Source of the DNA: Pseudoips prasinana
Lineage: Eukaryota > Arthropoda > Insecta > Lepidoptera > Nolidae
Direction of reading: 5' to 3'
Assembly (NCBI GenBank): GCA_951640165.1
Contig: OX621265.1
Span: forward strand, 22,395,001 to 22,459,000
DNA: 64,000 nt
Position numbers and translations under genes: made by a program. Numbering within the stretch: position 1 is the stretch's first letter; every line of letters begins with the position of its first letter. This document shows, piece after piece, positions 49,712 to 60,884 of the stretch. The notes under the pieces are model-generated. The model was given only the letters and a program-made list of their open reading frames with translations, had not been told where the DNA came from and made no database searches.

Positions 49712-50205
49712 ACTTTTAGGGTTCCGTGGCGAAAGGGTAAAACGGGACCCTATTACTAAGATTTCGCCGTCTGTCTGTCCGTCTGTCACCAGGCTGTATC
49801 TCATAACCCGTGATAGTTAGGCAGTTGAAATTTTCACACATGATGTATTTCCGTTGCCGCTATAACAATAAATAAAAAATGTGAGCCGTCACGGGACGCC
49901 TGGCAGATGTGAAACATCGACATTATTTTGTTAAAGTAAAATGCAGAAAAGAACATATTGTGATAGGAACTAAATATGTCATAATGATAAAATAAAAAGT
50001 CCATTGCGCATGCGCCACGGCATGCGTCGCCACACTAGAAATCTCTTTTACGTGCGGCTATAGATGTTTCACATCAAAAACAAAGCAAAATAAATATTTA
50101 AGGGGGCTCCAATACAACTGAACATGAATTTTTTGCTCGTTTTTATAGATAATGGTACGGAACCCTTCGTGCGCGAGTCCGACTCGCACTTGGCCGGTTA
50201 CTATA
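49712..50205 (-). mobile_element. ACCGGCCAAG repeat, near-complete copy
   Basis: The plus strand starts TTTTAGGGTTCCGTGGCGAA and ends GTCCGACTCGCACTTGGCCG, the reverse of the 24865 copy. It contains the TCTGTCTGTCCGTCTGTC run. Internal sequence diverges. Lies just upstream of the Toll coding start, in the 5' UTR intron or promoter region. Confidence 0.7.
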
Positions 50206-50424
50206 TCTACGTTGTATGCATTTCCGTTGTTTCCGATCGAAGCTACCGTATTTACTGCTACTTGATACATATATGTAAACTTTGAAGCTTAACTTGGGTT
50301 CCCGAAGACAACTATAATGTGTATGACGGCGGCGCCACTACATTGGTAAGCAACAGGTGCAACGACTAATGAGCAGCTGTTGCAGCTGTTGCAGCTGCGC
50401 CAGTCGCTAGCCGACGCGACGTTC

Positions 50425-51085
50425 GCTGTCAAAGTCAAAGTCAAAGTAACTTTATTCCGTAAAAATTTTACATTTATGTGGAATCGTCATATTTTTTTTA
50501 CCCTACCGTGCAGTGCATGACGTGGCAGCTACTGAGAAACACTGCCAGAAAACTCAGTAGGAATCCTTTTTTAAAATAAAATATACTTAAGATTAATTAC
50601 AATCATGTGTGTTGACTCAGAACAACTCCATCCCAAGCACTTTTATCACTTAAATAATCAGAAATTTTGTAATATGCCCTGCTACACAATTTGGCTTTAA
50701 TAATTCTTTTAAACTTATTCGTAGACAATTCTCTAATATCATTGGGAAGTTTGTTATAGAATCTTATACATTGCCCCATAAAAGAGTTACTTATTTTGTG
50801 GAGACGGGTAGTATGCAGTATGAGATTATTCTTATATCTAGTATTTACATTATGTGTATCGTTCCTTTTACAGAAGGAATCGATATTTTTATGCACATAT
50901 AGTAAGTTTTCATATATGTATATACTGAGATGGTACAGTTAGAATGTTGACCTCTTTGAATTTTTCTCTTAGAGACACTCTCGGGCCAAGATTATAGATA
51001 GCTCTTACAGCTCTTTTTTGCAATATAAATATGGTGTCAATGTCAGCAGAGCTACCCCAGAGAAGAATTCCATAGGACTGTATTT
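50425..51085 (-). mobile_element. CR1-like LINE 3' part with TTTGAC tail
   Basis: Minus strand: RT C-terminus ([20 protein letters not shown]) at 50896-50603 and thumb sequence up to 51085, then 3' UTR and a TTTGAC repeat tail (gtcaaagtcaaagtcaaag at 50427-50446). Same family as 24769-26145. Confidence 0.78.
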
Positions 51086-51109
51086 CCTATATTAAAGGCT
51101 GCCACTCAC

Positions 51110-52080
51110 CATCCAAGTAATTTGGTGGTACAGGCGGTCAATTACACCCCCCTCCGATACCCTATTAAGCACCGTCGTCCCAGGCACGTCATAGACGACC
51201 CGGACGACGAGATCACCCTTGAACTGATCAAATCGATTAGAGACTCTCGCAACACTGCACAACCGATATTTCATACTCGCCGGTCGAGAGTACGACCGCG
51301 AACGCGTCGCGACCACCAGCGTCCTCCATGACCCCTAGTTCGCATTCGATGCGATGAAATGCCCTCTCCCGACCAAAACCGGAAATTAGGCCCGTGTCGC
51401 GTATTAACGTAGAGCGAAAGTTGCACAAAACATCCCTAAAAACCATGATCTCTCGCCCTCTCCCCGCCAGTAACCGCCCAGAGTCGAGGTTCGAACACCA
51501 AAGGAGGTGTCCTCCGGCGCGGGTACTTAGTTTGTAGTTTTGATTTAACTGCATACGTAACGAACGTAAAAAAAACGTACAGAGGGCATTCGTTCGTCGA
51601 CAGCCGTGCGATAAACATGCTGTACCGTGGCTGCCTTTTATAGTGTTGTTATGGTGCTTCAATAATTAATTAGTGAAAGTGATTGTTATATAATAAGTTA
51701 ATAAAGTTGTTAATTAAATAAAATCAAGTACTGAAGAGTTATATTTTATTATAATGATGTTGACCCTGTCCCGACATGTATGATGCTTTATGTATTTAGT
51801 ACCAATACGATTGATTGCTCTGACTAGGCTTGCGGTCAGTCCATAGATTATAGAGAAGCTTCGGAGGGCACGTTAAGCCGTCGGTCCCGGTTGTAGCCTT
51901 TAGGCAAAACTCGTTAAGCCATTTCAAAGGCGTACTGGGCGGCTTGAACAACTGACACCAGGGTAACCACTGCCCATACGATAAAGTAAGTAAGTACGAC
52001 CCAATCAAACAAAATAAAATAGCAAGCGCTGAAATAACAAGCCAAGTGTCGGTGCGTACTGCGCACGTCATACACACTTA
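51110..52080. other. Unclassified, possibly LTR-retroelement derived
   Basis: 51122-51331 plus has a charged frame (KHRRPRHVIDDPDDEITLEL); 51340-51720 is GC-richer then AT-rich with AATAAA-like signals, as an LTR might be; 51796-52077 minus has a frame with one hydrophobic segment (WLVISALAILFCLIGSYLLT). 51920-51990 is the inverse of the repeat at 37384. I cannot assign any of these. Confidence 0.3.
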
Positions 52081-52114
52081 GCTGGAACTGCTTCGCAAAA
52101 TCTACCGGGACCGA

Positions 52115-52345
52115 ACTATATAACGGTGGCCGTGGTGGTAGGTACTGCCTTTCACGCGGCGGGTTGTGGGTTCGATTCCTACCCAGGACAGATATTTGTG
52201 TGCATGATCAAGACTATTTGTCCTGAGTCTGGGTTCAATTATCCATATAAGTATGTATTTACAAAAGAAAATATATGTGGTATATCAGTTATCTATTTGT
52301 TTTGATAAGGCAGGAGGAATGCCTACGCATGCCACCCACAAAATG
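52115..52345 (+). mobile_element. tRNA-derived SINE, family S3
   Basis: Head with A-box-like GGTGGTAGGTACTGCC and B box GGGTTCGATTCC at 52168-52180, then body GTCCTGAGTCTGGGTTCAAT and tail GGTATATCAGTTATCT. Pol III promoter boxes are well kept. Confidence 0.72.
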
Positions 52346-52549
52346 TGTCTGCGGGTTGGTATAGTTTAGTTTTAGGTGTTTTTATTCAATAACAATTTTT
52401 ACATTGTGTCTGATTTTCTATAACTAAATGTACATTATTATATAATTATTATGGGAGAAATACATTAAATTATTTATGGAATACAATACAATAAATAATA
52501 ATAAAAAAGAAAATAAAAAAGGTCAATTATAAAGTCGATGTTTCTCGGT

Positions 52550-53060
52550 TCAATACAAATTCGTCAACAGAGTAGAAACACTTTTTTAACAAGAACTGTT
52601 TGAGCTTTTAATGAAAACTGCTTGTGTAGACAAGGCTCTTGATATTTAATGGCAGTTTATTGAATAGTTTAACTGCATTGTGAAGGACGCATGTGAAGCT
52701 TTGTCTGTAGATCTTTTCTTCTTGTCCGCTCTCTAATATGCCTTTCTTCTTCAGACTCATATTCATGGATATTTTTGTGCAAGTGAGCAAGCAAGACCAA
52801 AATGTACAAACTAGGAACCGTTAGTATATTTAAATCGATAAATTGTGGTCTGCACGAGTCTTGCTGTTGTATCCTAACCATGGTTCTAATCGCCCTTTTT
52901 TGGAGTACAAACGCTTTTTGAACATTATAGTTATAGCTTCCACCCCAAAAGAGAATACTGTATCTTAGTTTGGATTCTACTAGTGCGTAGTAGACCATCT
53001 TTAGATGTTTCATAGCTACCTCATTTCTAAGACTTTTTATCACATAACAGGCCGAGCTTG
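52550..53060 (-). mobile_element. CR1-like LINE C-terminal fragment
   Basis: 53076-52669 minus encodes KMVYYALVESKLRYSILFWG and NILTVPSLYILVLLAHLHKN; a frame shift leads into 52790-52608 (LHNAVKLFNKLPLNIKSLVY). Decayed 3' part of a CR1/Jockey element. Confidence 0.75.
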
Positions 53061-53640
53061 TATGTCGGACTCGCACCGACTAAATCTATCCCGCCATGGA
53101 CTTCTCTTGACGCCTGGTGGGAGAAGCCCCGGGAACGCGGGTATGCTGCTCCGGTGTCCGGCACAGCGACTGTGCCACAAACAGATCCCTGTCTTCCCAG
53201 AGCTGCTTTCACGTGGCGGCAGTAGAGGAAACTAGTCATACTGCTACCGCAGCCCCGAGGGGAGTTGGGCTAAAGGGTGCCGCCGCCGCCCCGACGCCTC
53301 CTCCGTCTGCGAGTGGGACCGGCTCGCTCCCGATCCCGCTCGGCGGCCTCCTTCTGGAGCATGACTGCTTCACAGAAGGAGACCACGGCGTCCAATTTGG
53401 TGGAGTTGCCTGCCAGCATCGCATACACGACTGCGAGCGGAGTATATCAGTTGTCTGATTTCCATAGTCACAAGCCCTGCTTAGTTTGGGATCTGGTGGC
53501 CGCGTGTGAATAATGGCCCAGAATGGCCCGGAATAACAGACTGGGTTCAAGACGACGCGCGCTCTGGGACCCTCTGCGTACTCGTACTTGTGAGCGTAAT
53601 TGTGATAGTCTAATCTTGACGAGGTCAACTCATATCAGTG
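53060..53640. other. GC-rich segment, perhaps LINE ORF1 or gag remnant
   Basis: GC-rich block with overlapping open frames on both strands and no clear family match. It abuts the LINE at 53060. The codon pattern suggests a retroelement ORF1, but no zinc-knuckle could be placed with confidence. Confidence 0.3.
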
Positions 53641-53869
53641 AACTGGGCTATTCCAATTGTAACCCGTGGGGCACGTGTAGGCACGCGTGGTTCGTCGGTT
53701 AGATTCCCATCCGCACTTCAATTTATAACATTATTTATAAAGGTGTCTGTTTGTGTGTGTGTTAATTGATCTGTACATGTTAAAATATTGTCATAATACG
53801 TAACGCTTCATTGCATGTAGCCTTTCAGATATAATATGTAGGATATATTACGCAAACCCAACCCGATCA

Positions 53870-54900
53870 ATTACGATTATAGACTTGCGGCTACAGTTAT
53901 TACGAGAGTGAATACTGTCAGGGACTTGGGGGTGACATTTGACTCCAAGTTGATCTTTGATTCACATGTGGACAATATCTATACATATAATAAAATCGTA
54001 GGAAAGTCGAAACTGTACATTGAATATTTTTTTTAAAGGATACTTGGGGCGTGATCTACAGTCGATATCGAAGCCAAAAATATAGTTTTTATAATTTTTG
54101 TCTGTGTGTCTGTTTGTCTGTATGTATGTTCGGGCTAAACTCAAAAAGTACTGCATAGATTTACTTCAAATTTTGCATGAATATTACTAAGAGGTCAGGT
54201 CAACATATAGGCTACATATTATCACGCTATCACCTACGGGGGAGGAACTGTATAATTTAAAAAATTTAACGCTGGTAAAACCGCGGGGCACAGCTTTAGT
54301 CTAAAGCTTCCAAAGCGTTAGGTTTCATTCTCAGACTTTCAGCAGAGTTTAAAAACATAAAGACTCTTAAAATACTTTATTGAGCTTACGACCGTAGTCT
54401 ATTCGAATACGCTTCTCAGGTATGGAACCCCAGGTATGACACATATATAGTAAGGTTAGAATACATCCAAAGGAAATTCTTAAGGTACATTCAATACCGT
54501 GCTAAAACCTATCTACCACTACACAAGTCGCTGCAGTAAGTTCCACATGCTTCCTCTACAGGAGCGCAGGAAAATAGCTGATGTCTCACTATTATTTGGA
54601 CTTATGAATGGTTCAAAGGATGTCACTGAGCTGGTGAACAAAACAGGCCTTCGCGTACCCTTAGCATTCCTAAGACGATATAATATATTGCATACCACTA
54701 CCACCAAAAGCAACTACAGACAAAATGCTTTCTTGATAAGGGCAAATCGTTTGTACAACACTGAATGCCAGAGAGATTCTTATGTATTATTTCTCCTACC
54801 ATCATCACCAATTTTATATACTAACAATTATTATGTAATATCGAATCCTCTTAATTATGAACTTAACTAGCTTAATTGCATTACGGCTTCGTTGGAAAAT
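53870..54900 (+). mobile_element. CR1/Jockey-like LINE C-terminal part, split by Helitron-like element
   Basis: 53870-53977 encodes TVRDLGVTFDSKLIFDSHVD; 54296-54870 continues with KALGFILRLSAEF, FEYASQVWNPRYD, LPLQERRKIADVSLLFGLMN. It resembles the minus-strand copy at 1-1340. The frame resumes correctly when 53978-54295 is removed. Confidence 0.82.
53978..54295 (+). mobile_element. Non-autonomous Helitron-like element (reference copy)
   Basis: Starts with TC after A (CTATACATATAATAAAATCG) and ends with hairpin TGGTAAAACCGCGGGGCA and CAGCT next to T. The insertion adds no target duplication to the LINE frame, as expected for Helitrons. The body contains TTTTGTCTGTGTGTCTG and CATGAATATTACTAAGAGGT. 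No Rep/helicase coding. The usual terminal CTAG is changed here but present at 55925 and 60306. Confidence 0.8.
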
Positions 54901-54904
54901 AATA

Positions 54905-55500
54905 GTACGCGGATTTTTTAACAATAAAACTCCGACAATAATATTTTAACAACATTCGCACTAAACAAATAATTAACCACTAGAACCTATTAAAACCTAT
55001 TAAAAAAGAAAACCAGAGACAATTTCACGATGAATAACCTACTCGTATATACAGACAGAATCACACGACAATGGTTTATTTTAAAAACTCTAGTAGGTAC
55101 ATTCTGTATTGTCAATCTTGACAGTTTTTATTTCATTTCGATGCAATTACTTTCTATGTACTTGAATGTTGTTTTTATTAATTATATTACTATATTTTAT
55201 TACTCCTATATCCTATTCCTGACCAACATATATCCAAAAACACAAAAATCATTTAAATTGCTCCACCCGTTCTTGAGTTATAAGTGGTGTAACTAACACT
55301 ACTTTCTTTTTTATATATATATATATATATATATAGATATGTATAGGTACAATTTATTTATTTGTGAAAACTTGTAACTGGCCATCTATTGTATAATTAC
55401 AAGAATTTGTGTAAATAATTAGCGGTAAGTTTTCTAAATTGGAAAAAAAAAAATCCAATACCTAAGCGATTAGGAAAAATACATGACATTTTGAACTCTT
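54905..55500. other. AT-rich sequence, TA microsatellite
   Basis: Contains a TA dinucleotide run at 55311-55336 and a short AT-rich frame (55030-55296) without recognisable homology. No gene supported. Confidence 0.4.
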
Positions 55501-55614
55501 CAGGGTGGGAGATAAGAATGACTTCAGACCAGTAGTTGCCTCAGCATCCATCCAGCCGGGAGCCGTCCACAGTTACCACATAACGTAAAACCATTAACCG
55601 TTTTTTTGGATTTA

Positions 55615-55925
55615 CTCCTAGAATCAAAACTGTTGTTGTAGAAAGTCAAAACTTTACATTGAATTTTATTTTTAAAGGATTCTTGGGGCTTGATTTAAAG
55701 TCTATGTCGAAGCCGAAAGTACAGTTTTTAGAATTTTTGTCTGTGTGTTTGTTTGTCCGGGCTAAACCCAAAAAATACTTCATGGACTTACATTAAATTT
55801 TGCATGAATGTTACTAAGAGGTCGGGTCAACATATAGGCTACATATTATCACGCTATCACCTACGGGGGAGAAGCTGTAATAATGTATACAATTTTACGC
55901 GGGTAAAACCGCGGGGCACAGCTAG
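55615..55925 (+). mobile_element. Helitron-like element, copy
   Basis: Body as at 53978 (GATTCTTGGGGCTTG, GGTCGGGTCAACATATAGGC) with an intact end GCGGGTAAAACCGCGGGGCA and CAGCTAG at 55919-55925, then T. The start is diverged. Confidence 0.78.
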
Positions 55926-56260
55926 TATATAATAAAATTTCTGATTACATGCAAATAATGCCACTATTTAAATTTAAAATAGCACTAGGTACAGAAACTC
56001 CTATGCTACTATACAAAATACGTGTTTTTAAACGATACAAAATTATAATTATACAAGTTGTGCTTATAATTTTTGACATTTGTGTTTTTATTTTTCTATG
56101 AATATTATAATGTTAAAAATGTAATAATGTAAATTGAAATGATAACCTGTAATCATATGTATGTATTAACATAGCGCATTATTTTATATGTATGACGTCA
56201 TTATATACCTACACCTACCTATGTTTCTCAAATAAAATTTCTAATTCTGGATCTGGTTAG

Positions 56261-56750
56261 TTGGGACTATTCACTTCGCCTAGTCTGGTCTAGGTTGGGA
56301 GATAAGAACGACTATAGAGCAGTACCTACTTACCTCAGCATATATGCAGTCGGGAACTGTCCACAGTTACCACATAACTTTAAAACGATAGTTGGGACTA
56401 GTCACCAGCCTAGCCTAGATTGGAGGATAATACTAAGTATAGAGCTGGACTTACCTCTACCCCTAACCAGCTGGGCAACGTTCACAGTTACCACATAACT
56501 TAAAAACGATAGTTGGGACAAGTCACCAGCCTAGCCTAGATTGAAGGATAATAATAAGTATAGAGCAGGACTTACCTCGACCCCTAACCAGCTGGTAAAC
56601 GTTAACAGTTACCACATAACTTAAAAACGATAGTTGGGACAAGTCACCAGCTTAGCCTAGATTGGAGGATAATAATAAGTATAGAGCAGGACTTACCTCG
56701 ACCCCTAACCAGCTGGTAAACGTTCACAGTTACCACATAACTTAAGAAAA
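56261..56750 (+). repeat. Tandem array, about 121-bp period, four units
   Basis: Units start TTGGGAC at 56261, 56392, 56513 and 56634 (131, 121, 121 and a shorter last). Each contains CAGTTACCACATAACTT and CCTAACCAGCTGG-type blocks; units 2-4 are nearly identical, unit 1 is diverged. An isolated relative is at 55500-55600 (GGGTGGGAGATAAGAATGAC, CCACAGTTACCACATAACG). Confidence 0.88.
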
Positions 56751-57210
56751 TCTTTTTACGTTTATGCTCGGGGTTAAAGAGCAGAATACGTAAGAAATAA
56801 TATTCCCTTATTACAAGTTCACTGCATAATGTAAGATAACAATTGAAATATACTTGTTATTTTTAGAGATTCTTTTGTTTTGTTGTACACTCGATTCATA
56901 GTCGATCTTTTACTAGGACTTTCTTTTTTTTTCAGTGATTCTTTTGTTTGAGCACATTTTATAGGTACCTTCGCAAGTTTCTTCTATCAATGTAAAGTAG
57001 ATTGAATTTCGTTTTATGATCAATTTAGAACTTTTAATTGTTATTATATATTATATGTTTTTTAATACAACGCGCGACTGTAGCACGCAGTAAATGCCGC
57101 AGAGTGGTGTGCGGGACTGTACCACAGGGAGGGCAGTCTCGAACAGGCGCGGATGGCAGCCCGCGGTCTCTCTCCTTGTTTTGTCTATAATAATAATATC
57201 CTGGGACATT
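56750..57210. other. AT-rich sequence and short GC-rich repeat block
   Basis: 57065-57175 has a block (GTAGCACGCAGTAAATGCCG, GGCAGTCTCGAACAGGCGCG) that looks repeat-derived; no family recognised. No gene supported. Confidence 0.3.
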
Positions 57211-57214
57211 ATTC

Positions 57215-57790
57215 ACACACGGCCGTCTGATCCCAAGCTAAGCAGAGCTTATAAGGAAACCAGATAACTGATATACTACATATACTACTGTTCTTTTGTA
57301 AATACATACTTATACAACATGTAACATAATTGAAGCACACCCTGAAAATAGTTTTTTCGGAATCGTTTACTGAATCGATTTATATCATTTTTTATATACT
57401 TAGATATTTTTTTATTCCAAAATAATTAAAACTACGGAAATTATTGTCATATTAACCCTGTACAGTCCAAATAAATTGAAATGGACCGTAAGTCAAAGTA
57501 ATAAGACTTTTATCATTCAACACAAAATAAAATAAAAAGAACTTTATTCAAAGAAACTAATTTAGTAAATAACAATGCATATACATACATGTTAAATTAA
57601 AAATTCTATGTATGTATTATAATTACAACATAATGATCTAATTGGGGTGTTTGAGGGTGTGCGTTAATTACGTTACATGTTGTATAGATAATTACACCCA
57701 GACTCAGGACAAACAGACATGTTCATGGGTGTCCTGGGTGGGAATCGAACCCACGACCTCCAGCGTATATCTTTGCTCTATGGCTGAGGT
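57215..57790 (-). mobile_element. SINE family S3, tail and head separated
   Basis: 57215-57310 is an S3 tail (CTGATCCCAAGCTAAGCAGA, CTGATATACTACATATACTA). 57640-57790 is an S3 head, with GAATCGAACCCACGACCTCC (reverse of the B box). The 330 bp between are unrelated AT-rich sequence, so either one SINE was split or two fragments lie together. Confidence 0.5.
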
Positions 57791-57897
57791 AGCAATGTAA
57801 TAATAATGCCCTCCGAACTTCGATAGATTTCTTGTAACTTCTCTCTTTTTGTGAAGGGGTCTAAACAGTTCCAATGTTATGCATAGGTTCCAGTAGG

Positions 57898-58240
57898 TAT
57901 AGCTGCCTCGTTGGTCTAGCGGTAGCGTGTTCACCCGCAGACAACGAGGTCTTGGGTACCATTCCCGGGTCAAGCCAAAAATGATTTTGTGGATGTCTGG
58001 GAGTTGGCGGTATAATATGCACGGGGGGTGCATTGGGGAGCGCATCGGTCCTGTACCTGACCTCTTTCCGATCCCGTCGCTAGACATCCCATCGGGTCAT
58101 GAGTGATGGAATAGAAAGTGCTCCTGTGTTTGCGCACGCACTATTGCACTAATATGTCCTGCGCAGATGGCTAATCTCTATTAAGACTGGCCGCTGTGGC
58201 CGAAGTTCGGCTAGGAGGACATTATTGTTATTATTATAGC
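57898..58240 (+). mobile_element. tRNA-derived SINE, family S1, full length
   Basis: Head GCCTCGTTGGTCTAGCGGTA (A-box region) and GGTACCATTCCCGGGTC (B-box region), resembling a tRNA but without a foldable cloverleaf end; body with GCACGGGGGGTGCATTGGGG, TAGAAAGTGCTCCTGTGTTT, and an ATT-rich tail at 58220-58240. A headless reverse copy is at 22375-22605. Confidence 0.8.
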
Positions 58241-58319
58241 TAGTAGGACGCGGGACTTTATCCTTGTTCACTTATACCCTTGATGATTTACATTGTAAGT
58301 GATAGCAGTTGAATATGTA

Positions 58320-58570
58320 TTTTATTACATAATTATCCCTATAATAATATTGAACCATAACTAAGCAAAGCTTGTCCTATGGGTACCAGGCGACGATATA
58401 CATACTTTTATAGATAGATAAATACTTAAATACAAAGAAAACATCCATGACCCAGAAACAAATATTCGTGCTCATCACACAAATATTTGCACTTACCGGG
58501 ATTGGAACCCAGGACCACCAGCTTCGTAGGCAGGAGCACTACCAACTAGGCCACGGTGACCGTCGAGCTG
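58320..58570 (-). mobile_element. tRNA-derived SINE, family S2
   Basis: Plus strand shows the reverse of GGTTCCAATCCCGG (B box, 58497-58511) and of GTTGGTAGTGCTCCTGCC. It matches 62540-62815 over its whole length, including CAAATATTCGTGCTCATCAC and ACCAGGCGACGATATACATA. Confidence 0.8.
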
Positions 58571-58876
58571 TTGGTACCCCGTGGTTGTATCTGCGTTTAA
58601 TTTTATAAATTATCACAATTCCTCCCCCGTAGCTGATAGCATGATAATATGATAGTTGATCCGACCTCTTAGTAATATTCATGCAAAATTTGAAGTAAAT
58701 CCATGCAGTACTTTTTGAGTTTAGCCCGGACATACATACAGACAAACAGACAAAATTTCTAAAAACTATATTTTTGGCTTCGATATTGTAGTGTTTCAAT
58801 GGTAGATCACGCCTCAACTATCCTTTTATAAAAAATATTCAATGTATAGTTTTGATTTTCCTACGATTTTATTATC
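58564..58876 (-). mobile_element. Helitron-like element, head-to-head copy 1
   Basis: Reverse copy of the family: CTCCCCCGTAGCTGATAGC, CTTAGTAATATTCATGCAAA, ending at its 5' start CGATTTTATTATCTATATAC. The 3' terminal hairpin is decayed (CCCCGTGGTTGTATCTGCG). Confidence 0.7.
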
Positions 58877-59122
58877 TATATACATATAATAAAATCGTAC
58901 GAAAGTCAAAACTGTACATTGAATATTTTTTTAAAAGGATACTTGGGGCGTGGTTTACTACCGATCACGAAGCCAAAAATATAGTTTTTAGAATTTTTGT
59001 CTGTTTGTCTGTATGTGTGTCCGGGCTAAACTCAAAAAGTACTGTATGGATTTACTTCAAATTTTGCATGAATATTGCTAAGAGGTCGGGTCAACATATA
59101 GGCTACATATTATCACGCTATT
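58873..59122 (+). mobile_element. Helitron-like element, head-to-head copy 2 (truncated)
   Basis: Starts TCTATATACATATAATAAAA and follows the family to ACATATTATCACGCTAT, where it is cut by the reverse ACCGGCCAAG repeat that begins TTTTAGGGTTCCGTA. Confidence 0.75.
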
Positions 59123-59915
59123 TTAGGGTTCCGTAAATAAACGAAACCCTTATAGATTCGTCATGTCTGTCTGTCCGTCTGTCTGTCTGTCCGTCCGTAT
59201 GTCACAGCCATTTGGAGGTTCCCCATACTTTAGAACTGAAACTCAATTTCTTTTTTCATCAAACCCATACATGTGGGGTATCAGTGGATAGGTCTTTAAA
59301 AATGATATTGAGATTTCTAATATAAGTTTTGAAGTTATACTTCTTTTGGCGCGATGGAGAAAAATGATGAGAGTGAATTTTTACGATGCGCGCGCACACC
59401 GACACCAAAAAATTTAACAGCATGAAGTTAGTTCTAGGTGGTATGAGAGTGAATTTTTACGATGCGCGCGCATCGTAAAAATAACAGCATGACGTTAGTT
59501 CTAGGTGGTATGAAAATTGATAACTATGTTCAAGTTGTATATTAAGAAGTATAACTTCTAACGCGTGTACATAAGTACACACAAGATTTTTTTTTTCTAA
59601 ACTTAATAGTTTGCGCGACAGACACTACCAAAGTGGTAAAATGAGTGTCCCACCCCCCGGTAACTTCTAAAATAAAAGAGGGATAGAACTAAAAAAAATA
59701 TATGATGTACATTACTTTACAAATTTCCACCGAAAACTGGTTTGAACGAGATCTAGTTAGTAGTTTATTTTTAATACGTCACAAATCATAAACCGGAATT
59801 TCCATTTCATTCAATCAATTAATATAAGAACTTTTATATTATTATTTTTATATTGTTAGGTACTTGCTGCTACCGAACCCTTCATAGGCGAGTCCGATTC
59901 GCACTTGACCACTTT
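59122..59915 (-). mobile_element. ACCGGCCAAG repeat, long copy
   Basis: Plus strand starts TTTTAGGGTTCCGTAAATAA, has ACCCTTATAGATTCGTCATG and TCTGTCTGTCCGTCTGTCTG, and ends CCGATTCGCACTTGACCAC. About 790 bp, the longest copy here. Contains a short duplicated block (GTGAATTTTTACGATGCGCG at 59371 and 59448). Confidence 0.72.
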
Positions 59916-59917
59916 TT

Positions 59918-60127
59918 GGAACGAAGTTCCTTATCGCGCGTTGTGAAAGGGGGCTAGACGGAAAAAAATCTCACGAAAAGTGGTCACGACACTTTTTGCA
60001 GCTGTGCAGCGTGCGCATGTTTCTCTGTCTGTCTCTCTCTCTCTCTCTCTTATAGAAAGCAAGCCTGATATTTTCATTTCTATTTCGCATTGAACAGTGT
60101 GATGTCGCGACGATCATTTTTGTTGCG
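59918..60127 (+). mobile_element. GGAACGAAGTT repeat, second copy
   Basis: Matches 37090-37290 closely from GGAACGAAGTTCCTTATC to GTCGCGACGATCATTTTTGT, then diverges. Confidence 0.65.
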
Positions 60128-60305
60128 GAATATCCGAATGGATATGTATGTCTTACGGACGTTCTAATTGACGTGATAAGAGAGAAATTGCTGCAAGCTA
60201 TTCGGACTTGCTCTACAAATTCATCCACACTCCATGAGCAAATCGTCAATATAAACGCTTGTGTGTCTGTGTGTGTAGTCCCTAGATACAGAATTTAATA
60301 TTATA

Positions 60306-60615
60306 CTAGCTGTGCCCCGCGGTTTTACCCGCGTTAATATTTATAAATTATCACAGCTCCTCCTCCGGTTGTGCTAGCGTGATAATATGCCTATATGTTG
60401 ACCCGACCTCTTAGTAATATTCATGCAAAATTTGAAGTAAATCCATGCAGTACTTTTGGAGTTTAGCTCGGACATACATACAGACAAAAATTCTAAAAAC
60501 TATATATTTGGCTTCGACATCGAATGTAGATCACGCCCCAAGTATCCTTTTTAAAAAATATTCAATGTACCTACAGTTTCGACTTTTTTACGATTTTATT
60601 ATATGTATCTATAGA
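60306..60615 (-). mobile_element. Helitron-like element with canonical ends
   Basis: In the minus sense it starts TCTATAGATACATATAATAA after A and ends GCGGGTAAAACCGCGGGGCA then CAGCTAG (60306) followed by T. Body intact. Best candidate for the family's complete ends in this window. Confidence 0.82.
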
Positions 60616-60719
60616 TTAGCAAAATAAAGTGTTATTTTTCCTATTATTGAAACAGGATAAATGTTCAGTACCTACTATATTGTTACATTATAATAAATAC
60701 AATATTTTGAGATTATTTA

Positions 60720-60875
60720 TACAACACTCTGGCATCTGATCCCAAACTATGCAGAGCCTGTACTATAGCAACTTAAGATAAGGATACTTATATACTTAGA
60801 AATACATAATTATAACAAGCAAAAATGGTGGTCATCACACTAATATAACTCAAGCTTAGCACTTATAATAATAAT
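60720..60875 (-). mobile_element. SINE fragment
   Basis: CACTCTGGCATCTGATCCCA, ATGCAGAGCCTGTACTATAG and GGTGGTCATCACACTAATAT: decayed SINE tail and body as at 38815 and 29435. Confidence 0.45.
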
Positions 60876-60884
60876 ATATCGACC

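Noticed and set aside
51796..52077. Frame with a hydrophobic segment as an envelope-like gene
   Set aside because: One hydrophobic stretch only, no cleavage site or cysteine pattern, and it overlaps a common repeat.
56261..56750. CRISPR-like array
   Set aside because: Units are directly adjacent without spacers and the genome is eukaryotic; it is an ordinary tandem repeat.
57898..57980. tRNA-like sequence with A and B box
   Set aside because: No full cloverleaf or acceptor stem; it continues into a repeated body and ATT tail, so it is a SINE head. The same applies at 52115, 58500, 62550, 31500 and 57730.
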